A DNA stretch of 64,000 nt from CAZKWG01 sp964615375 (GCA_964615375.1 CAZTOW010000018.1:1-64000), one strand, 5' to 3'. Positions 24,609-34,866 are shown, counted from the stretch's first letter. Numbers and translations: made by a program. Notes: a model not told the origin generated them from the letters alone.

Positions 24609-24951
24609 GGGAGAGGTGCGCGCGGAGGTCGCCGGCCAGCTCCAGCATCCGGCCGCGCAGGTGGAGCGCGGGGCGCCCGTAGCCGTCGGAGAGAATTTCT
24701 ATCTCTGACAGGTCGACGGAGCCCAACAGGGGCGCCTGCCCGAAGCGCGCCCCGGACCACGCCTTGACGAAGGCCTCCTTGGCCGCGTAGCGGGCGGCCA
24801 GGTGGCGGGCGGGGTCTCTGTCCGGGCGATCGCGGGCGGCGCGGCGCTCGGGCTCGGTGAACACGGACTCCAGGAAGGTGGAGCCGGGCCGGGCGAGCTG
24901 CTCGCGGAAGCCCGGCAGGTCCACGATGTCCAGGCCCAGGCCCACGATCAT
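24559..24951 (-). CDS. acpS: Holo-[acyl-carrier-protein] synthase
   Basis: 130-residue phosphopantetheinyl transferase of the AcpS type. Metal- and CoA-binding blocks are GLDIVDLPGF near the N-terminus and RYAAKEAFVKAW in the middle; LSLTHDGETAAAVVVLE closes the protein. It attaches 4'-phosphopantetheine to an ACP serine. Its ATG overlaps the stop of fas (ATGA), so it is translated with the synthase and very probably activates the ACP domain of that enzyme, which has no phosphopantetheinyl transferase domain of its own. The same fas-acpS pairing occurs in Mycobacterium tuberculosis. Confidence 0.96.
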   Translation of the reverse strand: MIVGLGLDIVDLPGFREQLARPGSTFLESVFTEPERRAARDRPDRDPARHLAARYAAKEAFVKAWSGARFGQAPLLGSVDLSEIEILSDGYGRPALHLRGRMLELAGDLRAHLSLTHDGETAAAVVVLER

Positions 24952-27900
24952 CGACGTTCCACGTGGTAGACGCCGCCCGCGCCCAGCCGGGCCGCCGGGT
25001 CGGTGAGCAGGGCGATCTCCGCCACCGCCTGCGCCTCGCTCCCGTCCGCCCCGGGCAGCCGGCGCGCGCTTCTACGCGCGTAGGGCGCCGAGATCCCCTG
25101 CATGGCCCGCGCCCAGCCCAGCCGACCCTCCTCCCGGCGCTCCCGCGCCGCCCGCGTCCAGGCCGCGCGCCGATCCTCGGGGATCGCCGCCAGGAAGGCG
25201 TCGGGGTGCAGCAGCAGGCAGACCGCGCTGACGTGCCCGAAGCCCAGACTGGTCAGGAGGCCCGCGCGCATGGGCAGGGCGGGACCGGGCCGCAGCGTCT
25301 GGTCGCTGAAGGCCAGCGTGTCGAAGGGCCGCATCGCCGGGTCCACGCTCTCCAGGTTCGGGTTGCCGGGGACCACGCCCGCCTCCAGGGCCTGGAGGAG
25401 CCCGATGGCCTGCCAGGCGGCCGATCCACCCTTGGCATGACCCGTGATCGCCTTCTGGGAGACGGCGAACAGCGGGTTGCCCGGGGTGCGGCCCAGGGCG
25501 CGCTGCAGCTCATGGTGGAGCCGGTTCTCGTTCAGGTCATTGGCCAGCGTGCTCGTGTCGTGCTTGTAGACCAGCGCGACGTCGTCCGCGGTGAGCCCCC
25601 AGCGACCCAGCGCCTGCCCGAGCGGGCTCTGCCGCCCGCCCAGCGCCGCCGCCATCGCCCCCAGCCCCGGGGCGGGGATGGAGCGGTGCAGCCCGTCCCC
25701 GAAGGTCCCGGCGTAGGCCAGCACCCCCAGCACCGGCAGCCCCATCTCCAGCGCCACGCTCCCCCGGCACAGCAGCAGGGTGCCGCCGCCGTGGGCCTCG
25801 ACGAAGCCGTGGCGGCGCCGATCGTTGGGGCGGGACATGGCCCGCGGGCTCACGCCCATGGCCGCCATCTCGTCCGAGCTGGCCGTGGCCGCCATGTCGT
25901 GGAAGCCCAGCGCGCCCTCGAAGCCGATGTCGTCATAGCCGCCGGCCACGGCGAAGTCCGCCTTGCCCAGCAGGATGCGGTCCATGCCCTCCTCGAGGCT
26001 CAGCGCCGCCGTGGCGCAGGCCCCCACCGGGTGGGACATGGACCCATAGGAGCCCACGAAGCTCTGGACGACGTGGGCGGCCGTGACGTTGATCAGCGTC
26101 TCCTGGAGCACGTCCAGCTTGCGCGGGCCGTCCAGCAGCGCGTCCCGGTAGAGGCGCCGCAGGCTGCTGGCCCCGCCCAGCCCGCTGCCCTGCGTGTTCG
26201 CCACCCGCGCGGGGTGGAGCCAGCGCATCAGCTCCTCGGGGCTGAGGCCGGCGCTGAGGAAGGCGTCGGCGGTGGCCGCGAGGTTCATGAGCGCCACGCG
26301 GTCCACCTCGCCGGCCAGCTCCTGGGGCACGCCGTAGCGGGTCAGGTCCAGGCCGGTGGGCAGGGTGCCGGCGACGGCGCGATCGATGCGGATCACGCGC
26401 GGGACGCGGATCTCCGAGCCCTTCTTGCGGGTCACCACGTAGCCGCCGGAGGCGTCCTCGGCGATGACCGTGCGCTCCGGGTCGGCGGCCAGGAAGCTCT
26501 GGGCCTCCGCGCGCGTGCTGACGGTGAAGCTGAAGTCGCGGTCCAGCCAGGCCGTGGCCAGCGCGGGGACGCGCCCGGGGTCGTAGGAGGCGACCTCCGG
26601 CTCGATCCAGCGGATCCCGGCGGCCCGCGTGACGCGCTCGCGGTAGCGCTCGCCCAGCTCACGCTCCGGCACCACCTCGCCCGTCTCCGCGTCCACCCAG
26701 CTCCCGTCGCGCTCGGCGCGCACCATGCCGCAGAGCCAGGCCAGCTCCAGCACGCCGGCCGCGCTCAGCCGCTCCTCCACCTCGATCTCGAAGCGGGTGC
26801 GCGCGCTGCCCCAGGGGCCCAGCTCGCCGGCCCCGACCACCACCACCACCTGATCCAGCGGCAGGGTGACCTCGTGCCAGGGCACCCGCTCGCGCTCGGG
26901 CGCGGGGGCGGGGCACTCGGGCAGGGGCTGGACCAGGGCGGGGGCGGGCTCGGCGCGGCCCAGCAGGCGAGCCTCCCGCTCCTGGAGCTCGGCGCGGCGG
27001 CGGGCCTGGCTGGCGCTCTCGGCGAGCTCGGCGCGGATCTTCCCGACCAGGCCGCGCAGATCGGGGACGCGATCGAAGCCGGCGCTCAGATCGACGCGGA
27101 TGGGCCGACCGGCCGCGGCGGCGCCCAGCTCCGACCCGCAGAGGGCGGCGATGAGGAGCCCCATCTCCGCGGCGGAGAAGGTGCGGATCCCGGCGCGGGC
27201 CTCCAGGGCCGGGGCCAGGACGTTGTTGGCGTCCATCAGCCCGGTCCCGCGCACCCAGCCGATGCGGGCGCCCAGCAGCGCGGCGCCGGAGCCCCAGCTC
27301 TCGCGCTCGCTGGCGACCTTCTCCAGCAGCACCTCCAGGGCCGCCTTGGTCTCGGCGTAGGCCCCGTCGCCCCCGAAGGCCCCGTGGTTGGGCGAGAGCG
27401 GCAGGACCACCTGGCAGGGGCGACCGCCCTTGCGACGGCGCGCGACCGCGGCGATCAGGGCCTCCACCCCCAGCACCTGCACGCGGAGGGCGGCGGCGGC
27501 GCGCGAGGGATCCTGGCCCAGGCTGCCCGCCTCCTTCAGCGCTGCGAAGGGCAGCATCAGGTCGGGGACCAGCCCCCGCTCCGCCAGCCAGCCGGTGAGC
27601 GCCTCCAGATCGCGCAGCGAGCCCTGGTTGCAGGGCAGGACGTGCAGCTCCGCCCCCGGCGCCGCGCTCTCCTGGAACACGCGCCGGTAGAAGGCCAGCC
27701 GCCCCTCATCCAGGGTCGACGTGGTCAGCACCACCCGCGCCCCGCCCCAGAGGAGCTGCCGCGCGACCTCCAGCGCGATGGAGCCCGGGCTCGCCCCGGT
27801 CACCAGCGCCACCCGGCCGGCGGCGTCCAGCGGGCGCTCCCCCAGCCGGGCGAAGGCGGCGCGCACGGCGGCGGTGTCCGGCCCGGCCGAGACCAGCGGC

Positions 27901-30900
27901 GCGATCTCCCGCAGCCAGCCCTGCAGGCCGACCGGATCGGGGCGCTCCTGGTAGACCCCGCTGGCCTCCAGGTGGGGGCGCGTAGGCCGCACGGCCAGCG
28001 GCGGGCGGCTCTCGACGAGGCTGAAGAGCTGCTCGGCCAGGGCCCTGTCTCCACGCGCGGCGGCGATCCCGGCGTACCAGGAGGCCGTCTCCCGCAGGAC
28101 GGGGTCTCCGGCGTGGCGCCCGAGGCGCAGCAGCTCGGCGCCCAGCCCGGCCCGGTCCCCGTTCGAGGCCCGGAAGACCAGGCGGGCGAGGTCCCGGCGC
28201 GCGCATGCCCAGGAGGAGTCGAATACGACGTGCCGACGCGCGTCGAAGAGGGGTTGGATCAGCGAGAGGTAGGCCTCGCCGTGCTCCTGGACCAGGGCCT
28301 CCAGGCGCGCGGCGGCCTCGTCCTCGCGGGGGAGCGGGCGCAGGCCGGGGCGCGCGATCTGCTGCCCCGTGCCCTCCGCCAGGGCCTCCGCCGCGCGGGC
28401 CAGGGCGCTGTCCGGCCCCAGCAGGCGCGCGCTCAGGGCGTTGAGCGCCGCCGGATCGGCCGACGGGCCGCTGGCCGCCTGATCGCGGCGGGCGAGGCTG
28501 ATCCCGCGCCCCTTCGCCACCGCCTGCGCGAGCTCGTCCACCAGGGTCTGGGCGGCGGCCCGGCTCTCCGGCGCCCCCGCGACGCTGCCCAGCGGACCAC
28601 CGCGCGCCGAGCTGCCCTCGCGCCCGGCCAGCGCCAGCTCCAGGATCACGGCCTCGGTCCAGCCGGCCCCCAGGCCCCAGCGCTCGCTGAGCCAGCCGGC
28701 GATCTCCTTGCGGCTGACCCCGTGCCGCCCCAGCAGGCGCTTCAGCGCGTCATCGCCCGCCGCCATCAGCACCCGCCCGGGGCCCTGGTAGCGGCTCGCC
28801 TTCGCCGAGAGATCGGCCAGCAGGGCCGAGAGCGCGCGCTCGTGCGCCCCGTCCAGGCCGCCCACCCCGAGCTCCGCCCCCAGGTCCAGCAGGGCCTGGT
28901 TGCGGCGGGAGGACACCCCGTCGAAGAGCTCCTCGATGGTCTCGGACTCGCGGATCTGCTCCGGGCGCAGCTTCGCCTGCAGGGCCAGAAGCGCGCGCAC
29001 GGCCTCGGCCACGCTCAGCGGGCGATCGGCGATCGGGGCCGCGGCGCTCGCGGCGGGCGCAGGCGCGGGCGCGGCGGCGGGCGCGGGCACAGGCGCGGGC
29101 GAGGCCACGGCGGGCTCCTCCTTCCCCGGCGCGGCCGGCTCCGGCTCGTCCTGGCCGAGGAGCGCGAGGCGGTCCACCTCCGCGTGCAGCATCCGGGGCG
29201 GCGCGGCCAGCCCCAGCCCGGAGAGGGTGAGGCGACCCATGTTGGTGAGCACCGGCGAGGTCCCCGGCCCGATCTCCAGCACCTGCTCCACCCCGAGCCC
29301 GCCCGTGGCCCGCGGGCTCATCATCAGCTCCTGGGTCTCGATCCAGCGCACGGGCGAGCAGAACTGCCAGGCCAGCAGCTCCATCAACAGCTGGCGGGCG
29401 AGGCTCTGCTCGTCCAGGCCCACCGTCCCGTCCAGGGCCTGGTGGAGCTCGGTGCTGTCGGTCCGCTCGGCCACCGCGCGCACGAAGTCCGGCTCCAGCG
29501 AGAACGGCAGCGCCACGAGGTTCGGCACGTAGCGGCCCACCAGCCGCAGGTAGGGCAGGTCGGGCGTGAGCACCTGGGCCAGCACCTCGCGGAAGGGGCG
29601 GGCGCCGTGGCGCAGCACCTCGGAGTGGAAGGGCACGTCGATGCCCGGGACCTCCTGCCAGGGGACGCGGCGCGGGTCGCGGGCGCGGTCGGTGAGCGCG
29701 GCGACCAGGGCGTCGATGGCGGCGCGCTGACCCGTGACCGCGTACTGCTTGCCGCGGACGTTGTAGTTCACGATCTGGAGGAAGGAGCCGGTCTCCTCGC
29801 GCACGCGGGCCACCAGGGCCTCCGCGGCCGCGTGGTCCAGCCGGGCCAGCTGAGGCCGGATCACGCCCATGCGGTAGCCGCTCTCCCCGCGCGCGTCGCG
29901 GGGCACGAGCCCGTGCATGGTGAGCCCGCGCGCCCAGACCGCGCGCACGACGGTGCGGAGCGGCAGCACGCCGAAGAGGGCGCCCAGCGCGTTGTACTCG
30001 CCCAGGCTGTGGCCCGCGCCCAGCAGGGTCGGGTCCTCGGCGTCGGGCAGGGCCCCCGCCTCGCGGAGCTCGGCCACCTGCGCGTTGGCCAGCACCGCCA
30101 GCGCGACCTGGGTGAAGGCCGTGAGGTTCAGCACGCCCTCGGGGTGCAGGAAGCGCGCGCCGTCCGCCTGGATCTCGGGCGGGTTCTCGCGCACGACGCC
30201 CAGGATGGAGAAGCCCAGATCGGCGCGGGTGATGCGGTCGGCCTCTGCCCAGACGGCGGCGGCGGCGGGCGAGCGGGCCATGGCCTCCATGCCCATGCCC
30301 TGGCGCTGCACGCCCTGGCCGGGGAAGACCGCGGCGGTGCGCGGGGGGCGGAGCCAGGCGCGGGCCTGGAGCACGGGCACGGCGGCGTCGCCGCGCAGGG
30401 CGGAGGTGGTGGCCTCCAGCACGACGCGACCGCGGTCCAGCCCGACCCGGGAGCTCTCCACCCGCAGGGCCTCGCCGGGCAGCACCGGGGCCAGGAAGCG
30501 GGCGCTCATCCGGCTCACCCGCCGCGGGTCGAGGGCGCCGGCCGTGCGCGCCGCCGTCCACATCCCGTGGACGATGGGGCCGTCCAGGCCCGCCAGGCGC
30601 GCCGCGCTCACCGAGCGGTGGATGGGGTTCAGGTCGCCGGAGACCTCGGCGAAGGTGTCCAGGCGGCCGGGCGCCCGCAGCTCCACCGGGGGCAGGGCCC
30701 GGGTCGGCGTGGCCCGCTCCCCCGGGGTCGGGGCGCCCAGGAGCTCGAGCAGGGCGCGCAGCGGGTGGCGCTCCAGGTCAGCGCGGAGATCGAGGTTCAC
30801 CCGCCCCAGGACCTGATTGCTGCGTTGCAGCAAACCCTCGGCCCGGAAGCGCGACAGGCCCTCGCGCGGGCGCTCCTCGCTCAGGGTGGCGTGGAGCTCC

Positions 30901-33900
30901 AGGGGGCCGGGGCCGGCCTCGCGGCTGAGCGAGACCCAGCGGTGGGAGACCAGGAAGGCCAGCTCGGCGGGGCCTGGGATCTCCAGCGTGGCGTGGATCT
31001 CCTCCCGGGTGCGCAGGGTGTGGGTGGAGCGGTCGTAGCGCTCGCTGCCCCCGGCGCGCAGGAAGAAGCGGGAGCGCACGGTGGCGATCCGCCGCGATCC
31101 CTGGGTCAGCTCGGCGGCCACGCTGACGGTGCGCCCGCTGTCGGCGTCCTCCACGCGGGTGAGCACGGCGCGGCTGCTGAGCGGCTCGCCCTCGGGCGGC
31201 GGCCAGGCCGGGCCCGCCTCCACCTCGTTGTCCAGGTGGACCAGGCGCAGCAGCCCCCCGGCGAGCTCATCCGCGCACAGCGTGCGGAAGATGGCGCCGA
31301 AGCAGAGCGAGAACGCCAGGTTGAGCGGGGTCTCCCACGGGTCGGAGCCGGTCAGGGCGGCGTAGGCCCGGCGGCGGTCCGGCTCCAGCATCACAGGCTG
31401 CTCGGCCGGCTCGAAGAGGGCGACGGCGCCGCCCTCCGCGCCGACGAGGGCGCTCAGGTAGTGGCGGCGCAGGGCCTCGCGCTCGCGGGCGGGGTCGAGG
31501 GTGAAGGCGAGCCCGCCGTCGGCGTGGTGGTGGACCCCGATCTCCAGCGTGAGTGGATCCAGCGCCTGCCCCTCCAGCGAGGGGACCAGGAGCTCCAGGC
31601 GGATCGTCTCGCCCTCGGACACGAGGCGCACGGCCTCGCGGTCACCGTCGGCGGGGTGCCAGGTGAGCTGGGCCATCCGGCCGTCGGGCCCGGGATCGGC
31701 GCGCAGGGAGGCGCCGAGCTCCGCCAGCAGCAGGGCGCGCACCGGGTTGGGGACGCTACGCGCGCCGAGGAAGAGGCGATCGGCGCCCAGCAGGGCCATC
31801 AGCGGCCCGCTCCAGGCGCGGGAGAGCACGTCCAGCCAGGCGACGGGGCTGGCCGGGCGCTCGCGGACGCGGAGGATCAGGCCGGCGCCGGAGGGCTCGG
31901 AGCTGATCTCGCGGGGGAGGGTAGGGACGCGCGGGCGGTGGCCGTTGGGGGCGTCCAGGCTGGCGAACAGGGCGTCGCGGAAGCGGCCGAGAAGGTCGGC
32001 GACCGGCTCGTCGGCGCGCGTGATCCCGCCCACGGCCTCGGGCCCGGGGATGATCAGCACCTGGTCGGCGCTGTAGCGGGGATCCTGCGCCTGCCACAGG
32101 GAGTCGGCCTTGTACCAGCGGCGCACGTCCTGGTCGATGACCGGCACGAAGTTCACGGGCTTGCCCGGCCGGGCGCAGACGCGCTCGACGAACCAGCGGG
32201 CGTCGGCGGGGCTCACGCGGCGGCGGGCGAGGCCGGGGTGGCGGGCCAGGAGGGCCTCCAGCAGACCCCAGGGCTCGTCCAGGGCGACGAGCGCGGCGTC
32301 CAGCACGCTCGGCCCGGGCTGCGCGGCGATTCGCGCCTCCGCCCGGCGGATCAGGTCGGCGACGCGCTCGCGGTAGCTGCGGTCGGGCCAGGGTCCGTCG
32401 TCCTCGGATCCGGAGCGCCCGATGGCCATGAGCGTGATCGCGCGGCTCAGGAGCTCGGCCCAGGTCATGCGATCGACGTCGCCGAAGTAGGGCTTCGCCG
32501 TGCGGCTCAGCGCCTCGATGATCTCCGGGCGGCGCGCCGCGACCTGTTTCGCGTCCCCCGCGACCTCGTCCAGCAGGCGCCCGGCCCGCGCGGCGCTGTT
32601 CTCCAGGTAGTGGATGTCGGCGCCGAGCTGGCTGCGACCGGAGGTCACGCCGCCCTCCACCGCGCCCGAGTGGACCCAGGAGGGGGTGCCGGCGGCGTCC
32701 ACCAGGGCCTGCTTGACGGCGGGGCTGGCCGTGGCCTCCTTGCAGGCCATGGCCAGGGTGCCCAGGAACACCGCGTCCACGGGCATGGGCAGGGCGCCGT
32801 GCCGCAGCGCCCAGCGCCCGGTCAGCAGCTCCGTGGCCCGCGCCTCGTCGCGCACGCCGCCGCCCACGCAGAGGACGACGTTGGGCAGCTCGGACAGGCG
32901 GCCGTAGCTGTCCAGCAGCAGCCCCTCCAGATCCTCCCAGGAGTGGTGACCGCCGGCCTTGCCCCCCTCGATCTGCACGAAGAGGGTGTGGTGCGGCGCG
33001 GCCTCGGCGATCTTCGCCACCTGCTCGATCTGGGCCAGCGTGCCCGGCTTGAAGCCGTTCCAGCGCATCCCGAGCCCGCGCAGCTCGTCGAGCAGGGCCA
33101 CCGCCTCGGCCACCTCGGGCACGCCCGCGCTGACGATGACGCCGCCGATGGGCATCCCGGCGCGGCGGGCGCGCTGCACGAGGGCGCCGCGGCCCAGGTG
33201 CAGGCCCCACAGGTAGGGGTCCAGGAAGAGGGCGTTGAACACGACCTCCCGGCCGGGCTCCAGCAGGGAGGCCAGGCGCTCCAGCCGCTGCTGGAAGAGG
33301 GCCTCGGTGACCTGCCCGCCGCCGGCCCATTCCGCCCAGTAGCCGGCGTTGGCCGCGGCGGCGACGATGGCGGGGTCCACCGTGGTCGGGGTCATGCCGG
33401 GCAGCAGGATGGGCGGCATCCCCGTCGCCTCGACGAAGCGGTTCATCAGCCGCGGCTCACCCTCGGGCCCGTGGAAGAGGAAGGGGGCCCGGTCCGCCCA
33501 GCGCACGGGCGGGCGAGGCTCCGGCGTGCCCTCGGTGAAGAGCACGCGCAGGTCCGGGGCCGGCTCCGCCCCGATGGAGAGCGCCAGCACGCGCGCCCCC
33601 GTCCCCCGCAGGTTGGAGCGCGAGAGCCGGGCCACCCCGTCCCCCGGCCCCACGTCCAGCACCCAGTCTACGCCGCGCGCCGCGGCCGTCACGGCCTCCG
33701 TCCAGCGCACCGGCTGGAGGTACTGCGCCCGCATCAGCGCGTCCGTCAGGTCCTCCACCTTGTCCCAGCGGCTCCCGTCCACCGGCGAGCACACCGGGAC
33801 CAGCAGGGCGCGGGCGTCCACGCGGAAGCCGAGCTCCGCCACCACCTCGCGCATGGCCTCGAAGCCCTGGCTCATGTGCGAGGAGTGGAAGGGCCCGCCC

Positions 33901-34781
33901 ACCGCCAGGCTCTCCCAGGTGAAGCTGAGGGGGCGACCGCCGCGGCGGCCCTCCTTGCGCGCGGCCAGCTCGGACGCGCTCTGTGCGCTCAGGGCCTCGC
34001 GGACGCGGGCCAGGGCGCGGGGGGAGCCGCTCAGCACGTTGCGGGTGCGCGTGTTCTCCAGGGTGAGCGCCAGGGCGTCCTCGGGCCCGAGGCTCGCGCC
34101 GACGCGGGCGAGCACGGCCATCAGGCGCTCGCGATCCGGGCCGGAGATCGCCGCCATGCAGGTCTCCTCGCCCTGCCGCACGGCGCCGCCGTAGGAGCGG
34201 GCCATGGTCAGACCCTGCCAGACCATCCAGTCCAGGAACTGCACGAAGCGATCCACGGACACGCGCCCGCCCCGGCTCTCGGCGACCAGGACGGCGGGCA
34301 TGATCCCCTGAGAGTGCCCGGTCAACGCGCGGATGGCGCCGCGCTCGTAGGCCGCGCCCAGCCCCTCCTGCACCAGCGCCTGGTGCCGGGCAACCTGACA
34401 GACGAAGATGAGGGGGTTGGAGATCGCCGTGCTCTGAAGCCAGCTCTCCTCGGGTCGGCTTCCCTCGTCCTCCAGCCAGCGCGTCAGGGCGAAGCCGCGC
34501 TCGTAGAGCCCGCTCCAGCGGAGCTCCCGCGACTGCGTCCAGCGGGTCACGCGCTCCTCGGCCGCGCGCAGGAGAGGGCGGAGGCTCGCGTGGTCGCGCC
34601 AGATGGCGGCCAGCTCGGCAAGCACAGGCATCCCCTGACCGGCGAAGGTCACGGCCGCGGTGGTCTCGCCGCGGGCCAGCCGCCCGGCCAGCGAGCGGGC
34701 GCCGGGGGCCAGGTGGGGGGAGGGCGCCGGGGACGGGGAGGGCGCCAGGGAGGGGGCGAGCGAGGGGGGGGTGGCTTGCAT
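24948..34781 (-). CDS. fas: Type I fatty acid synthase (single-chain FAS-I)
   Basis: 3277-residue megasynthase, slightly longer than the mycobacterial enzyme (about 3070). Domains in order: Pro/Ser-rich start; acetyltransferase (GHSQG, Ser about 157); FMN enoyl reductase (PPILLPGMTPTTVDP near 455, EGGKAGGHHSWEDLE); dehydratase with MaoC-type motif FAEVSGDLNPIHRSV near 1380 and GPIVHGMW; malonyl/palmitoyl transferase (GHSLGE, Ser about 1592); Ala/Pro linker; ACP with GVSSRRNQ (Ser 1957/1958 as pantetheine site); ketoreductase (VALVTGASPGS near 2324, YAETK near 2474); ketosynthase with Cys about 2922 in PVGACATAALS and His about 3074 (VYKHDTSTL) and 3115 (ITGHAKGG). All active sites are present. 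The ATG at 34781 has a GAGGA site; an in-frame ATG 63 bases upstream lies inside a palindrome and is less likely. Preceded by operator-like repeats and tetR. Confidence 0.97.
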   Translation of the reverse strand: MQATPPSLAPSLAPSPSPAPSPHLAPGARSLAGRLARGETTAAVTFAGQGMPVLAELAAIWRDHASLRPLLRAAEERVTRWTQSRELRWSGLYERGFALTRWLEDEGSRPEESWLQSTAISNPLIFVCQVARHQALVQEGLGAAYERGAIRALTGHSQGIMPAVLVAESRGGRVSVDRFVQFLDWMVWQGLTMARSYGGAVRQGEETCMAAISGPDRERLMAVLARVGASLGPEDALALTLENTRTRNVLSGSPRALARVREALSAQSASELAARKEGRRGGRPLSFTWESLAVGGPFHSSHMSQGFEAMREVVAELGFRVDARALLVPVCSPVDGSRWDKVEDLTDALMRAQYLQPVRWTEAVTAAARGVDWVLDVGPGDGVARLSRSNLRGTGARVLALSIGAEPAPDLRVLFTEGTPEPRPPVRWADRAPFLFHGPEGEPRLMNRFVEATGMPPILLPGMTPTTVDPAIVAAAANAGYWAEWAGGGQVTEALFQQRLERLASLLEPGREVVFNALFLDPYLWGLHLGRGALVQRARRAGMPIGGVIVSAGVPEVAEAVALLDELRGLGMRWNGFKPGTLAQIEQVAKIAEAAPHHTLFVQIEGGKAGGHHSWEDLEGLLLDSYGRLSELPNVVLCVGGGVRDEARATELLTGRWALRHGALPMPVDAVFLGTLAMACKEATASPAVKQALVDAAGTPSWVHSGAVEGGVTSGRSQLGADIHYLENSAARAGRLLDEVAGDAKQVAARRPEIIEALSRTAKPYFGDVDRMTWAELLSRAITLMAIGRSGSEDDGPWPDRSYRERVADLIRRAEARIAAQPGPSVLDAALVALDEPWGLLEALLARHPGLARRRVSPADARWFVERVCARPGKPVNFVPVIDQDVRRWYKADSLWQAQDPRYSADQVLIIPGPEAVGGITRADEPVADLLGRFRDALFASLDAPNGHRPRVPTLPREISSEPSGAGLILRVRERPASPVAWLDVLSRAWSGPLMALLGADRLFLGARSVPNPVRALLLAELGASLRADPGPDGRMAQLTWHPADGDREAVRLVSEGETIRLELLVPSLEGQALDPLTLEIGVHHHADGGLAFTLDPAREREALRRHYLSALVGAEGGAVALFEPAEQPVMLEPDRRRAYAALTGSDPWETPLNLAFSLCFGAIFRTLCADELAGGLLRLVHLDNEVEAGPAWPPPEGEPLSSRAVLTRVEDADSGRTVSVAAELTQGSRRIATVRSRFFLRAGGSERYDRSTHTLRTREEIHATLEIPGPAELAFLVSHRWVSLSREAGPGPLELHATLSEERPREGLSRFRAEGLLQRSNQVLGRVNLDLRADLERHPLRALLELLGAPTPGERATPTRALPPVELRAPGRLDTFAEVSGDLNPIHRSVSAARLAGLDGPIVHGMWTAARTAGALDPRRVSRMSARFLAPVLPGEALRVESSRVGLDRGRVVLEATTSALRGDAAVPVLQARAWLRPPRTAAVFPGQGVQRQGMGMEAMARSPAAAAVWAEADRITRADLGFSILGVVRENPPEIQADGARFLHPEGVLNLTAFTQVALAVLANAQVAELREAGALPDAEDPTLLGAGHSLGEYNALGALFGVLPLRTVVRAVWARGLTMHGLVPRDARGESGYRMGVIRPQLARLDHAAAEALVARVREETGSFLQIVNYNVRGKQYAVTGQRAAIDALVAALTDRARDPRRVPWQEVPGIDVPFHSEVLRHGARPFREVLAQVLTPDLPYLRLVGRYVPNLVALPFSLEPDFVRAVAERTDSTELHQALDGTVGLDEQSLARQLLMELLAWQFCSPVRWIETQELMMSPRATGGLGVEQVLEIGPGTSPVLTNMGRLTLSGLGLAAPPRMLHAEVDRLALLGQDEPEPAAPGKEEPAVASPAPVPAPAAAPAPAPAASAAAPIADRPLSVAEAVRALLALQAKLRPEQIRESETIEELFDGVSSRRNQALLDLGAELGVGGLDGAHERALSALLADLSAKASRYQGPGRVLMAAGDDALKRLLGRHGVSRKEIAGWLSERWGLGAGWTEAVILELALAGREGSSARGGPLGSVAGAPESRAAAQTLVDELAQAVAKGRGISLARRDQAASGPSADPAALNALSARLLGPDSALARAAEALAEGTGQQIARPGLRPLPREDEAAARLEALVQEHGEAYLSLIQPLFDARRHVVFDSSWACARRDLARLVFRASNGDRAGLGAELLRLGRHAGDPVLRETASWYAGIAAARGDRALAEQLFSLVESRPPLAVRPTRPHLEASGVYQERPDPVGLQGWLREIAPLVSAGPDTAAVRAAFARLGERPLDAAGRVALVTGASPGSIALEVARQLLWGGARVVLTTSTLDEGRLAFYRRVFQESAAPGAELHVLPCNQGSLRDLEALTGWLAERGLVPDLMLPFAALKEAGSLGQDPSRAAAALRVQVLGVEALIAAVARRRKGGRPCQVVLPLSPNHGAFGGDGAYAETKAALEVLLEKVASERESWGSGAALLGARIGWVRGTGLMDANNVLAPALEARAGIRTFSAAEMGLLIAALCGSELGAAAAGRPIRVDLSAGFDRVPDLRGLVGKIRAELAESASQARRRAELQEREARLLGRAEPAPALVQPLPECPAPAPERERVPWHEVTLPLDQVVVVVGAGELGPWGSARTRFEIEVEERLSAAGVLELAWLCGMVRAERDGSWVDAETGEVVPERELGERYRERVTRAAGIRWIEPEVASYDPGRVPALATAWLDRDFSFTVSTRAEAQSFLAADPERTVIAEDASGGYVVTRKKGSEIRVPRVIRIDRAVAGTLPTGLDLTRYGVPQELAGEVDRVALMNLAATADAFLSAGLSPEELMRWLHPARVANTQGSGLGGASSLRRLYRDALLDGPRKLDVLQETLINVTAAHVVQSFVGSYGSMSHPVGACATAALSLEEGMDRILLGKADFAVAGGYDDIGFEGALGFHDMAATASSDEMAAMGVSPRAMSRPNDRRRHGFVEAHGGGTLLLCRGSVALEMGLPVLGVLAYAGTFGDGLHRSIPAPGLGAMAAALGGRQSPLGQALGRWGLTADDVALVYKHDTSTLANDLNENRLHHELQRALGRTPGNPLFAVSQKAITGHAKGGSAAWQAIGLLQALEAGVVPGNPNLESVDPAMRPFDTLAFSDQTLRPGPALPMRAGLLTSLGFGHVSAVCLLLHPDAFLAAIPEDRRAAWTRAARERREEGRLGWARAMQGISAPYARRSARRLPGADGSEAQAVAEIALLTDPAARLGAGGVYHVERR

Positions 34782-34799
34782 GGGGTCCTCGGGGGCTAA

Positions 34800-34817
34800 A
34801 CTGACTGGTCGGTCTAG
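34800..34817. promoter_or_regulatory. Operator-like repeat 1 before fas
   Basis: The 18-base sequence ACTGACTGGTCGGTCTAG lies 19 bases before the fas start codon and is repeated exactly at 34867. Its core GACTGGTCGGTC is an imperfect palindrome (8 of 12 positions match the reverse complement), the size and form of a TetR-family operator. The tetR gene lies just upstream of fas, so binding by that protein is the natural proposal. Confidence 0.65.
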
Positions 34818-34834
34818 TCCTGGACGAAAGAAGA

Positions 34835-34852
34835 GCCGACCCATGGGTCGGC
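34835..34852. promoter_or_regulatory. 18-bp perfect palindrome between the fas operators
   Basis: GCCGACCCATGGGTCGGC is a perfect inverted repeat lying between the two identical operator-like repeats. It shares the GGTCGG string with them, so it may be a third binding site or a hairpin in the fas leader. Confidence 0.6.
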
Positions 34853-34866
34853 GCTCGGGACACTGT

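Noticed and set aside
24963..34799. A continuous open frame of about 3278 codons on the strand opposite fas
   Set aside because: It mirrors fas exactly, has Gln/His/Gly/Arg-rich composition and no domain. In DNA this GC-rich, stop codons are rare in the antisense frame; fas itself has every catalytic motif.
34782..34844. In-frame upstream ATG of fas at 34844
   Set aside because: It lies inside the palindrome and would place an operator within the coding sequence; the ATG at 34781 has its own ribosome binding site.
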